In this document: one piece after another, positions 54,126-62,698 of the stretch | Layout: every line of letters starts with the position of its first letter | Position numbering within the stretch: the stretch's first letter is position 1 | Source: Halonatronum saccharophilum DSM 13868 | GTDB taxonomy: Bacteria > Bacillota > Halanaerobiia > Halobacteroidales > Halobacteroidaceae | Length of the DNA: 64,000 nucleotides | Assembly: GCF_000517025.1 (NCBI RefSeq) | Contig: NZ_KI912091.1 | Span: 171,344-235,343, forward strand | Reading direction: 5' to 3' | Notes under the pieces: model-generated | Seen by the model: the letters and a program-made list of their open reading frames with translations, nothing else | What the model was told of the DNA's origin: nothing | Database searches by the model: none | Position numbers and translations under genes: made by a program

Positions 54126-56231
54126 ATGAATAAAAAATATATGTTGAAAGAAGTTAGTGATTTCTTTGCCCCTGAGAGCAGCTTAGCCTCTTTCTTTGAA
54201 AATTATGAATACCGACCTCAACAACAGAAGATGGCAAAGAAGGTTGCAGAGGTATTTTGTGATGAAGATCATCTTTTAGTAGAAGCAGGTACTGGGACAG
54301 GTAAGTCATTTGCTTACTTAGTTCCTAGTATTATATCGGCTTTGAAGGAAGAAGAGAAGGTAGTGGTTTCAACTAATACTATTAACTTACAAGAGCAGTT
54401 GATTAATAAGGATATTCCCTTGTTAAGGGAGATCTTTGATTTGGATTTTAAGGCTGTTTTGGTCAAAGGGAGAAGAAATTATATCTGCTTAAGAAGGTTA
54501 ATTCAATATGAGAGAAGTGCTCAATTAGATGTAAAGGGTTATGAAGCTTTATCTAAGCTTAATAACTGGGTATTAGAGACTAAAACTGGATGTAGATCAG
54601 ATCTTGGGTTTAGCTTACCCTTTAATTTTTGGGATCAGGTATGTTCAGAAAGTGATCTTTGTTTAAGGGGTAATTGCCCTTATTATGAACAATGCCATTT
54701 TATGTGGGCAAGAGATGAAGCTAAAGAGGCAGATATATTAATTGTAAATCATCATCTTCTTTTTGCTGATTTATCTGTGCGTAAGGATAGAGATCTTGAT
54801 GATGAAGTTGCTGTCTTACCTCCATACAAGAAGGTTGTTTTTGATGAGGCACATAATATAGAAGATGTAGCTACAAGTTACTTAGGTTTTAGAGCCAGTA
54901 GAAGAGGTATAACAAAGTTTTTTGAGTCCTTATATAATACCAAGCAGAAGGTAGGAACTCTTATTGAATTAAGGAAAGCCACCGGAGAATTAAAAAAGGA
55001 TATTAAGAAGAAGATGCAAGGTGAGATTGATAGTGAGTTAATTCCTACTGTACAGCGACTTAGGGAATTGAGCCACTCCTTTTTAGAGAGGCTAGGAAGC
55101 TTTGTTAAGAAGAATAAAAAAGGCGAAGGTAAATTAAGAATAGTTGAAAGAACTAGAGAGAGTAACTTTTGGCTTGAAGTATTAAAAGCTGATTCTGAGA
55201 ATTTCTTGGTTAATCTTAATTTATTAGGTGGGAAGTTAAGTAAGATACTAAAACAGCTAGATATTTATGGAGAAGAGATAGAAGATATTTCGTCCTTAAC
55301 AATGGAATTAGAGGCTAGAGTTGAATTTATATTAAAGTTGGGGGAGAATATAGCTGAAATAATTAATTATCCTCAAGAGGATTATATATATTGGATAGAA
55401 GCAGGTAAGGAGGATTGTAGTTTGCACTCTGCGCCTTTAAATATAGGTAAGGAGTTAGAGGAGAGTTTATTCTCTAAGATGAGCTCAGTAGTTTTAACTT
55501 CAGCTACTTTAACAGTGGCAAAGTCTTTTGATTTTATTAAAGAGAACCTAGGGTTGGTAGATTATCAGGTTCAAACTCTAGAGGTTGGCAGCCCTTTTGA
55601 TTATAGTAAACAATTAAGAGTTGGTGTTGTTAAAAACATATCTTATCCAAAGGGTGATAAGTTTAATCAAGAGGTGACTAATTCTTTAAAGTCTATAATT
55701 AAAAAGACTCAAGGAAGAACTTTAGTCTTATTTACATCATATGGGATGTTAAATAATGTTTATTATAAATTAGAACAGGAATTAAAGTCTTTAGGTATTG
55801 ACTACTTATATAAGCAAGGAATGAAGTCTAGAGATAAATTAGTAAAGGACTTTAAAACTAAGGAGAAGGTTGTTCTTCTAGGAACTTCTAGCTTCTGGGA
55901 GGGTGTTGATATTCCTGGGGACAAGCTAAGTTATGTTATAATTGTTAAACTCCCCTTTGTAGTTCCAAGTGAGCCGGTAGTTGAAGCTAAATTAGAGGAG
56001 ATAAACCAAAGAGGTGAGAGTTCTTTTATGAAGTATATGCTACCTAAGGCGGCAATTAAGTTTAAACAGGGAGTAGGTAGGTTGATTCGAAGAAAAGAGG
56101 ATAAGGGTTGGGTTATAATTTTAGATAATCGAGTTATAACCAAGAGGTATGGTAGAACATTTATAAACTCTTTGCCTGGAGGAACCAATGTATCAATTCG
56201 TGATATTAAAACTTTAGTTGAAGAAATTTAA
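54126..56231 (+). CDS. DinG-family ATP-dependent DNA helicase
   Basis: 701 residues of the XPD/DinG superfamily. Q/Walker A region YRPQQQKMAKKV, EAGTGTGKSFAYLVPSI; Fe-S cysteines C-x-C between CRSDLG, CSESDLC, CPYYEQC; DEAHN box; motif IV LFTSYGM; motif V/VI GTSSFWEGVDIPG, KQGVGRLIRRKEDKG. It lacks the N-terminal exonuclease of Bacillus DinG, so it is closer to YoaA/Clostridial forms. It is placed 12 bases after nfo: a repair pair. Confidence 0.92.
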   Translation: MNKKYMLKEVSDFFAPESSLASFFENYEYRPQQQKMAKKVAEVFCDEDHLLVEAGTGTGKSFAYLVPSIISALKEEEKVVVSTNTINLQEQLINKDIPLLREIFDLDFKAVLVKGRRNYICLRRLIQYERSAQLDVKGYEALSKLNNWVLETKTGCRSDLGFSLPFNFWDQVCSESDLCLRGNCPYYEQCHFMWARDEAKEADILIVNHHLLFADLSVRKDRDLDDEVAVLPPYKKVVFDEAHNIEDVATSYLGFRASRRGITKFFESLYNTKQKVGTLIELRKATGELKKDIKKKMQGEIDSELIPTVQRLRELSHSFLERLGSFVKKNKKGEGKLRIVERTRESNFWLEVLKADSENFLVNLNLLGGKLSKILKQLDIYGEEIEDISSLTMELEARVEFILKLGENIAEIINYPQEDYIYWIEAGKEDCSLHSAPLNIGKELEESLFSKMSSVVLTSATLTVAKSFDFIKENLGLVDYQVQTLEVGSPFDYSKQLRVGVVKNISYPKGDKFNQEVTNSLKSIIKKTQGRTLVLFTSYGMLNNVYYKLEQELKSLGIDYLYKQGMKSRDKLVKDFKTKEKVVLLGTSSFWEGVDIPGDKLSYVIIVKLPFVVPSEPVVEAKLEEINQRGESSFMKYMLPKAAIKFKQGVGRLIRRKEDKGWVIILDNRVITKRYGRTFINSLPGGTNVSIRDIKTLVEEI

Positions 56232-56300
56232 GTTAATAAATAGGAATTTATATTAAAATGTAGAATAGTAGTATTGAGAGGAGGGAATAGTACTTAAGTT

Positions 56301-57224
56301 ATGAAAAAAAGGTTAAGTTTGATTATATTATTTTTAGTATTGTTTATTGGTTTTGGCAATGTGGCTTTGGCTTCTTTTAACTTTGACTTAGAACTGATTT
56401 ATACAGTAGAGCAAGGTGATAATTTAATTACTTTGGCCCGCAAATTTGGGACAACGGTTAATGAGATCAGGGAGGCTAATAATTTATCTAGAAACCAGTT
56501 TATTAGAATGGGAGATAGGCTAATTATTCCTCAAAATTATGAGTCAGAAGATGATCAAGTGAATATGATTAAATTTTATGAGAGGGATAATGATCTTAGC
56601 CGATATTCCTTAGCTGTCAATAGAGATTATCGGGTAAGGATTGAAAAAAATGGTGTTCCAGATGATATTGATATAAGTGATTTAAGGACCTTAGAATATA
56701 ATATTAAGCGTGGAGATAATCTTTATGATCTAGCAAGAGAATTCAACACAAGCGTTAATGTATTAAAGAGATTAAATGGACTTGATAGTGCTGTTATCCG
56801 TTTAGGAGATATGATTAAATTACCTATAAATAATTTAACTCCTAAAGAGGTATTATATCATACTATAAGTGATGAAGAGTTTGAATTATTGGCAAGGATA
56901 ATTCATGGAGAAGCTCGTGGAGAGCCTTATGTTGGACAGGTTGCTGTAGGTGCTGTAGTCTTAAATAGAGTCTTAGATCCTTATTTTCCAAATAATTTAC
57001 GTGATGTTATCTATCAACCACGTCAGTTTAGTCCAGTGGCTGATGGTCAGATTTATCTAAGACCAAATCAAACGGCTTATAGAGCAGCTAGAGCTGCCTT
57101 GAAGGGTGAAGATCCGACAAGAGGAGCAGTGTATTTCCATAATCCTCGTACAGCTAACTATATTTGGTGGTTTGAAACCAGAGAGACGACAGTAGATATT
57201 GGAAATCATCGTTTTGCTAAGTGA
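56301..57224 (+). CDS. LysM-SleB cell-wall hydrolase, first copy
   Basis: 307 residues: signal peptide (IILFLVLFIGFGNVALA), two LysM domains (YTVEQGDNLITLARKFGT; YNIKRGDNLYDLAREFNT) and a C-terminal SleB/hydrolase-2 domain (ARIIHGEARGEPYVGQVAVGAVVLNR; FSPVADGQIYL; DPTRGAVYFHNP). SleB lytic transglycosylases cut cortex peptidoglycan during germination. The AGGAGGG site (56278-56284) lies 16 bases from ATG 56301, longer than usual; no other in-frame start exists. Confidence 0.88.
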   Translation: MKKRLSLIILFLVLFIGFGNVALASFNFDLELIYTVEQGDNLITLARKFGTTVNEIREANNLSRNQFIRMGDRLIIPQNYESEDDQVNMIKFYERDNDLSRYSLAVNRDYRVRIEKNGVPDDIDISDLRTLEYNIKRGDNLYDLAREFNTSVNVLKRLNGLDSAVIRLGDMIKLPINNLTPKEVLYHTISDEEFELLARIIHGEARGEPYVGQVAVGAVVLNRVLDPYFPNNLRDVIYQPRQFSPVADGQIYLRPNQTAYRAARAALKGEDPTRGAVYFHNPRTANYIWWFETRETTVDIGNHRFAK

Positions 57225-57241
57225 ATAGATTTAACTTAAAT

Positions 57242-57266
57242 AGGAGCCTAAGGCTCCTGTTTTTTT
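57242..57266 (+). terminator. terminator after first SleB gene
   Basis: AGGAGCC TAA GGCTCCT with seven T (57260-57266), 17 bases past the stop. Element F starts inside its T-run. Confidence 0.92.
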
Positions 57267-57320
57267 AAGGTTTTACCCATTACTCATCACCAGTAATAAA
57301 GCTACGCTTTTTATTACTTA
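57261..57320. repeat. single-arm heptad element F
   Basis: The sequence TTTTTTAAGGTTTTACCC, then ATTACTC and ATCACC, then AGTAATAAAGC TAC GCTTTTTATTACTT, is the right half of element D minus exactly 14 bases (ATTACTG, ATTACTC). No left partner is seen. A solitary arm attached to a terminator T-run. Confidence 0.75.
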
Positions 57321-57383
57321 TATAGTGTATCTTCTAATGGTAGGGAATAGGAATATAAAGTTGTTAATTTACATAAATTGCCT

Positions 57384-57412
57384 TTGATAAAGAGGTTGGT
57401 CTTATATATAAT
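57384..57412 (+). promoter_or_regulatory. promoter for second SleB gene
   Basis: TTGATA (57384-57389), 17 bases, TATAAT (57407-57412), 48 bases before the start codon. It looks like a vegetative sigma-A promoter rather than a forespore-type one, which is notable for a germination-type enzyme. Confidence 0.7.
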
Positions 57413-57460
57413 TATGAAAGCCAGTTGGAAAGGAAAGAAAAAATTTAGGAGGTGTTTTTA

Positions 57461-58342
57461 ATGACAAAGAAAACTACGACAATTTTATCTATAGTAATTG
57501 CGTTGGTGATGGTCTTGTCTATTGTTGGTGAAGCTTCTGCTTTAGGAAGAAGACCTTTGCAGTTTGGAAGGTCTGGTGATGATGTTAGAGAGTTACAGCT
57601 TAAGTTAAATCAATTAAACTATGATGTAGGTAAAGCTACTGGTGTTTATGGTCAAAGAACAGAAAGGGCCGTTATCGATTTTCAAATAGACAACGGTTTA
57701 AGAATTGATGGTATTTCAGATTGGAGAACAATTAACAAGATAAATAGCAAGTTCTATACGGTAAGACGTGGTGATACTTTATCAAGTATTGCAAGAAGGC
57801 TTAATACTACTGTAAGAGCTATTAATGTAACTAATGGTAGAACATCTGATAGAATCTATCCAGGAGATAGGTTAGTAATTCCTGAAAGTAATGGAGTAGT
57901 AGAGGCTACACCTGCAAATGGTGCAGCTTCAAGAACTGTACGAGCTAATCCTAATACTAATTCTTTTAGTAGAGCTAATGTAACTCAAGCAGAGCGTGAT
58001 TTATTAGCAAGAGCAGTTTATTCTGAAGCAAGAGGAGAATCATATGAAGGTCAAGTGGCAATAGCAGCAGTTGTTCTAAACCGAGTTCAAGATGATCGAT
58101 TCCCTGATACAATTAGAGGAGTTATCTTCCAACCATGGGCATTTAGTGCTGTGCATGATGGACAGTTTTGGTTAGAGCCAGATGCTCAATCTAGAAGAGC
58201 TGTTGAAGAGGCATTAAATGGATGGGATCCTACTCGTGGAGCAGCATTTTATTACAACCCTGTTACAGCTACTTCACAATGGATGTTTGATAATATGACT
58301 AGTGATGTAATAATAGGAAAACACCATTTTTCATTGAAATAA
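57461..58342 (+). CDS. peptidoglycan-binding LysM-SleB hydrolase, second copy
   Basis: 293 residues: signal peptide (IVIALVMVLSIVGEASA), a PG-binding-1 domain (LQFGRSGDDVRELQLKLN; GVYGQRTERAVIDFQ), one LysM (YTVRRGDTLSSIARRLNT) and a SleB domain (ARAVYSEARGESYEGQVAIAAVVLNR; FSAVHDGQFWLEP; DPTRGAAFYYNP). The layout is that of Bacillus SleB plus LysM. AGGAGGTG (57447-57454) fixes ATG 57461. It is related to its upstream neighbour by duplication and domain exchange. Confidence 0.9.
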   Translation: MTKKTTTILSIVIALVMVLSIVGEASALGRRPLQFGRSGDDVRELQLKLNQLNYDVGKATGVYGQRTERAVIDFQIDNGLRIDGISDWRTINKINSKFYTVRRGDTLSSIARRLNTTVRAINVTNGRTSDRIYPGDRLVIPESNGVVEATPANGAASRTVRANPNTNSFSRANVTQAERDLLARAVYSEARGESYEGQVAIAAVVLNRVQDDRFPDTIRGVIFQPWAFSAVHDGQFWLEPDAQSRRAVEEALNGWDPTRGAAFYYNPVTATSQWMFDNMTSDVIIGKHHFSLK

Positions 58343-58367
58343 TAAAAAAGTGTGGCACTAGTTAAAA

Positions 58368-58632
58368 TGTACCCTATAAGATGGACACTGAAAAAAAGAG
58401 TGTCACTTATAGGGTATTTTTTGTATAATAAAAATATATTATTTTAAAACATACAATTACAATAAATGTCAAAATGTGATAAAACAATCAAAATGATATT
58501 AGAAAATGAGTTTGAAATCATCTTTAATCTAAAGATAATTCGTAGGATAATGAAAAATAGTGATTATATGAATTATTAGAATAACTATTGCTGCTTAAAC
58601 TTTTTTTATAAATATCCCTGGCATAGGGTACA
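58368..58632. mobile_element. short IS-like remnant (possible IS3-type)
   Basis: A 10-base exact inverted repeat, TGTACCCTAT at 58368-58377 and ATAGGGTACA at 58623-58632, bounds 265 bases. Inside, an ATG-led 37-codon frame (58466-58579, no ribosome site) contains NLKIIRRIMKN, which resembles the N-K-x-x-x-RIMK motif of IS3-type OrfB. If real, it is an internally deleted, dead copy. No clear target duplication, so confidence is low. Confidence 0.3.
58370..58422 (+). terminator. strong terminator after second SleB gene
   Basis: TACCCTATAAG pairs with CTTATAGGGTA and an inner GACACT pairs with AGTGTC (58384-58404), followed by seven T. It lies 28 bases past the stop. The same left arm doubles as the end of the IS-like remnant, so it may derive from one. 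Confidence 0.85.
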
Positions 58633-58792
58633 GATTATTCTACTTGGCTCTTTTTTCTATCTTTTATAAAATAAAGGGATTATAAATTAAATGTAGAATA
58701 TTATTAGTTATTAGTGTCTAGATTCTTCGCCCATACTTTTTATTGCTTGAAATATATAGAAGGAATGGTTTTAAACTTTTAGTTAAGAGAGA

Positions 58793-59076
58793 GCTTATAT
58801 TATCTTTAAAATAACCAAAAGTGTGATTGATATAGAAAATGCTGGTGTTTATCAAGATATTTTTGATATGAATTGATATAGCCTTTAAGATAAAGATTTA
58901 GATAATGGTTTATTATTAGGCAGATTAGAAAAATTTATGGATATTTAGCTATTTTAACTAGAGGTCAAAAAGTGATTAAACTAGGTTCTAAAGCATATAG
59001 ATGGTTAAGAGGTTATGTAGGTGAAGAGATTATTATAAAAGAAAAATTAGAGGTGGCTAATAACTACCTACCATAG
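58793..59076 (+). pseudogene. decayed reading frame, family unknown
   Basis: One frame (58793-58938) reads VIDIENAGVYQDIFDMN, then after stops DKDLDNGLLLGRLEKF. A shifted frame continues from 58924 with IRKIYGYLAILTRGQKVIKL, SKAYRWLRGYVGEE and ends EKLEVANNYLP at 59076. Two stops and one frameshift break it. The protein-like composition suggests a gene lost recently. I do not recognise it. The rest of 58633-58792 and 59077-59233 shows no gene. Confidence 0.4.
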
Positions 59077-59233
59077 TAATATGAAGGTCACAGGTTATAG
59101 GAAAATAAAATAGAAATTTAGTGTATTATAAAAACCCATCTAAAGCTTTTTGAATAGTTATGATTAAACTTATTCTATAGTTTTTGTAGAAATTTCATAA
59201 GTTTGAAAGAATATTAATGAGGGGGAATTAGCT

Positions 59234-59644
59234 TTGCTAGAAAGAAGAGTGAATTTTAATAATGAATCTGGTCTTCATGCGCGTCCTGCATCTATATTGG
59301 TTGAAGAGGCTCAAAAATATAAAGCAGAAGTAAAGTTGTTTAAAGGTGATAATGAAGCTGATGTGAAAAGTATTTTGGGTCTTATATGCTTAAAATTAAG
59401 GCATGGTGATGAAGTTATTATTAAAGGTGAGGGAGAAGATGCTCATAAAGCAGTAGATAGTTTGGGCCAATTGATGGAAGGTAAACTTAAGCTGTTGGCT
59501 TATAAGCAAGATAAGAAGGCTGTTGGGGAAGAAATAGATGAAGAATTATCTAAATATAATATTCCCAACCCTGCTCAAGTAATAAATATGATAGGCAGAG
59601 GTGTAAAAAAGACAATGGATTCTTTGGGGTCTGATATTGATTAA
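59234..59644 (+). CDS. HPr-family protein with C-terminal extension
   Basis: 136 residues. The first about 88 are a complete HPr fold: active His15 in GLHARPAS and Ser46 in ADVKSILGL, the HPr-kinase site. A further about 45 residues (AVGEEIDEELSKYNIPNP...VINMIGRGVKKTMDSLG) have no counterpart in ordinary HPr. It may phosphorylate PTS partners or act as a Crh-like regulator. TTG 59234 has GAGGGGGA at 59219. No enzyme I lies nearby. Confidence 0.85.
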   Translation: MLERRVNFNNESGLHARPASILVEEAQKYKAEVKLFKGDNEADVKSILGLICLKLRHGDEVIIKGEGEDAHKAVDSLGQLMEGKLKLLAYKQDKKAVGEEIDEELSKYNIPNPAQVINMIGRGVKKTMDSLGSDID

Positions 59645-59651
59645 GCTCATT

Positions 59652-59702
59652 GGATAATATTAAGATAGGTTTGAAGATATCTTCAAACCTATCCTAATAT
59701 CC
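59652..59702. terminator. long palindrome after HPr gene
   Basis: GATAGGTTTGAAGAT is followed directly by its full inverse (59664-59693, a perfect 30-base palindrome), extended by GGATAATATTA/TAATATCC. There is no T-run; it could stop transcription weakly or protect the HPr mRNA 3' end. Confidence 0.55.
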
Positions 59703-59790
59703 TTAAATTTATATTATTAATTTTGTGAATGTGCATAAGTTGTCTTTTTTTAAGTTAATTATAAATTGTAGAAGAAAGGAGTGAAGTTAT

Positions 59791-61527
59791 ATGGATTTAG
59801 ATAGGATAAAAGTTGATGAACTCAAATATATATTAGAAAATCAAAATGTAAGAACATTATTTCAACCAATTATTAATCTTCATAATGGAAATTTATTAGG
59901 TTATGAAGCTTTAAGTAGAGGACCTAAAGGGAGTTTGTTAGAAGGTGCTTTCAATTTATTTAGTGCTGCTAAAAAGTTTGATAAATTGATGGAAATAGAG
60001 GAATTATGTCGTAATAAAGCTTTGGATAGGTTTGGTAAATTTAAACTAGACTGCAAACTTTTTATAAATATAGATCCAATGGTTATATATCAATTTAATC
60101 AAAGAAGTAAAGAAAAATTATTGCTTTCTAAAGGGAATATAGTTATAGAATTGACAGAGAAGACCTCTATTGATAATTTTGAAAGGTTCAGTTTAGAATT
60201 AGAGGATTTAAAGAAAAAAGGATACAAGGTAGCTATAGATGATGCTGGATCTGGTTATTCAGGGTTACAATCAATTGTATCAATATCTTATAATTACATA
60301 AAGCTAGATATGTCTTTGGTTAGAGATATAGATAAAAATATGATTAAATACTATCTATTGAAATCATTAGTAAAGTTTGCTAGAGATATAGGGGCTAAAG
60401 TAATAGCCGAAGGAATAGAAACTAAGGAAGAATTAAGAGTTTTAATGGATTTAGGTGTTGATTATGGACAAGGTTATTTAATATCTAGGCCCAGTAATTT
60501 ACCAAAATCAGAATTAGCGATAAGAGACTATATTATTAAAGAGAGAATGCTTACTAAGGTTAAGGATGATAATATAATTGGATCTATAGCGACAAAGGGA
60601 GCAACATTATCTATAGATGATAAGATTAGAGAGGCGGTAGCATTATTTGAAAAAGACAGCACCTTGCAGAATATCGTAATTTTAAAAGAGACTAAACCTT
60701 GTGGATTGTTAACAAGGAATAGATTATATTCTAAATTGGGAACTCGTTATGGTTATTCAAATTATATAGATAAAAAAGTTGGACTTATTATGAATAAAGA
60801 GCCTTTGGTTGTTGATAAGAATAGATCTATAGAGTCTGTAGCTAGATTAATTATGGACAGAGATTTAGAGGAAGTTTATGATAGTGTAATAGTGAGTGAT
60901 GGTAGCAAATATTATGGTGACTTAGCTGTAAAAAATATATTGGATAAGCTATCTAAACTACAGATAGAAAGAGCTAAAAGGAGATCTCCTTTAACGGGAT
61001 TGCCTGGGAATTTAAGTATTGAAGAGGAGATATCAAATCGTATATTATTTAACCAGCCTCTTTCCGTTCTTTATATAGATATTGATAATTTCAAACCCTA
61101 TAACGATTCTTATGGATATAAAAAGGGTGATGATGTAATTACCTTTACTGCAGATATATTAAAAAAGACTTTGATGGATTTTGGAGATAAGAGTGATTTT
61201 GTGGGGCATATAGGTGGAGATGACTTTGTTATAGTTACGACGCCTGAAAAAGATGAAGTTATTAGCCAAGAATTAATAAAGAGGTTTAACAATGGTATTG
61301 GAAGATTCTTTAATGAAGAAGATATAAATAAAGGATATATTCTCTCGACTAGTAGAAGTGGGAAGGAATATAAAGCTCCTTTAATTACTATATCGATAGC
61401 AATTGTTAATAATCAGAACTATCAGATTGTAAACCATAGGCAGGTAAGTGATATTGTAGTTGAACTAAAGCAGAAAGCTAAAGGAATGCCGGGTAGTAAT
61501 TTTATTAAAGGAAGAGAAATAATTTAA
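59791..61527 (+). CDS. EAL-CBS-GGDEF cyclic-di-GMP enzyme
   Basis: 578 residues. EAL phosphodiesterase (about 8-250): YEALSRGP, INIDPM, IELTEKTS, IDDAGSGYSGL, IKLDMSLV, AEGIETKEE, GQGYLISRP, with catalytic acids present. Two CBS motifs (about 265-395) follow, then a GGDEF domain (about 400-575; SPLTGLPGN, DIDNFKPYNDSYG, HIGGDDF). The signature reads GGDDF, so cyclase activity is possible but not certain. It could set the c-di-GMP that the PilZ proteins read. RBS GAAAGGAG before ATG 59791. Confidence 0.9.
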   Translation: MDLDRIKVDELKYILENQNVRTLFQPIINLHNGNLLGYEALSRGPKGSLLEGAFNLFSAAKKFDKLMEIEELCRNKALDRFGKFKLDCKLFINIDPMVIYQFNQRSKEKLLLSKGNIVIELTEKTSIDNFERFSLELEDLKKKGYKVAIDDAGSGYSGLQSIVSISYNYIKLDMSLVRDIDKNMIKYYLLKSLVKFARDIGAKVIAEGIETKEELRVLMDLGVDYGQGYLISRPSNLPKSELAIRDYIIKERMLTKVKDDNIIGSIATKGATLSIDDKIREAVALFEKDSTLQNIVILKETKPCGLLTRNRLYSKLGTRYGYSNYIDKKVGLIMNKEPLVVDKNRSIESVARLIMDRDLEEVYDSVIVSDGSKYYGDLAVKNILDKLSKLQIERAKRRSPLTGLPGNLSIEEEISNRILFNQPLSVLYIDIDNFKPYNDSYGYKKGDDVITFTADILKKTLMDFGDKSDFVGHIGGDDFVIVTTPEKDEVISQELIKRFNNGIGRFFNEEDINKGYILSTSRSGKEYKAPLITISIAIVNNQNYQIVNHRQVSDIVVELKQKAKGMPGSNFIKGREII

Positions 61528-61550
61528 TGATAGATATATGTGATTTAGCC

Positions 61551-61590
61551 AAGAGAATTCACTTTTTAAGTGGAATCTCTTTTTCTTTTT
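61551..61590 (+). terminator. terminator after EAL-CBS-GGDEF gene
   Basis: AAGAGAATTCACTT (61551-61564) pairs with AAGTGGAATCTCTTT (61568-61582) with one mismatch, followed by TTTCTTTTT. Confidence 0.8.
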
Positions 61591-61749
61591 AAGCTATACT
61601 ATATAGCAATATTAGCTGCTAGTGAACAGATAGATTTTGAGACTAAGTTATCGTCTAATTTCCTATCTTTGGAATAAAATATATGTTATAATATAGGGTT
61701 GTAGAGTATATCAATGTAGAGAGGAGTGATAAAGAGAGGGGATTACAAA

Positions 61750-62682
61750 ATGGGGTATATAATTATCGGGAAATTTATTTTGGGTCTGTTGTTGTTTTTA
61801 GTAGGTTTGAAGGTTGTTAAAGATAGCTTTTATCAAGCTTCTCATAATAAAATTGAGTATATAATGAAGAGGCTAACAAAGAATATTTTCCTTAGTATAA
61901 TAACAGGAATCTTAATAACTTCTATAATACAAAGTAGTAGTGCTACTATTGTTATTATTATTAGTTTGGTTAATGCTAAGATTTTATCGCTAGAAGAAGG
62001 AGTAGGGGTTATTATGGGGGCCAACATCGGTACTACTGCTACTGTTCAATTATTATCCTTTAACCTAGAGGATTATCTTTGGTTAATAACCTTGATTGGC
62101 CTTGGATTTTATCTTTTATATTACATAAAAAGAAATGATAATCTCAAATATATAGCTAGAGGTATAATAGGATTTGCAATTTTATTTGCTGGCTTAGAGG
62201 TTTTGAGCAGTATCATCTTAAATTTAAAGAGAGTAGATAGTTTTATCAGTTTGTTAACTTATCTATCAGTTAAGCCTATGTGGGGAATCCTTGTAGGGAT
62301 AGTAGTGACTGCTCTTATACAAAGTAGTAGTGCTTTGACGGGGGTGGTTGTAGTTTTGGCTAAAGGTAATATGATATCCCTAGCTTTATCTATAACTATA
62401 GCTTTGGGGAGCAATATTGGAACCTGTATTACAGCTTTTATAGCAGGTCTAGGAACTTCAAAGACGGCTAGGAGGGTTGCAGTAGCTGATATTTTATTCA
62501 ATATTATTGGTGTTTTAGCTATAATTCCCCTATTGCCCTTTTTTATTAGGATTATGTCATTAACAAGCCTTAGTTTAACGAGACAGATTGCAAACTCACA
62601 TACAGTATTTAATATCTTTAACACCCTCTTAATATTAGTCTGGAGAAAGAGATTTATAGATTTAGTTGTTAAAATCACTTAA
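61750..62682 (+). CDS. Na/Pi-cotransporter family protein (short)
   Basis: 310 residues and about eight membrane helices, with the twin signature ITSIIQSSSATIVIIISLVNA ... GANIGTTATVQL and ALIQSSSALTGVVVVLA ... LGSNIGTCITAFIAG. This is the NptA/YjbB inverted-repeat fold. It lacks the cytoplasmic PhoU-like C-terminus found in many members. It probably moves phosphate (or another anion) with sodium. ATG 61750 has GAGAGGGGA at 61734; GTG 61726 is less likely. Confidence 0.88.
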   Translation: MGYIIIGKFILGLLLFLVGLKVVKDSFYQASHNKIEYIMKRLTKNIFLSIITGILITSIIQSSSATIVIIISLVNAKILSLEEGVGVIMGANIGTTATVQLLSFNLEDYLWLITLIGLGFYLLYYIKRNDNLKYIARGIIGFAILFAGLEVLSSIILNLKRVDSFISLLTYLSVKPMWGILVGIVVTALIQSSSALTGVVVVLAKGNMISLALSITIALGSNIGTCITAFIAGLGTSKTARRVAVADILFNIIGVLAIIPLLPFFIRIMSLTSLSLTRQIANSHTVFNIFNTLLILVWRKRFIDLVVKIT

Positions 62683-62698
62683 AATTGAGGGGGTTAAG

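Noticed and set aside
62259..62678. 139-codon antisense open frame
   Set aside because: Complement of the transporter gene's membrane helices; no ribosome site, and family motifs are clear on the + strand.
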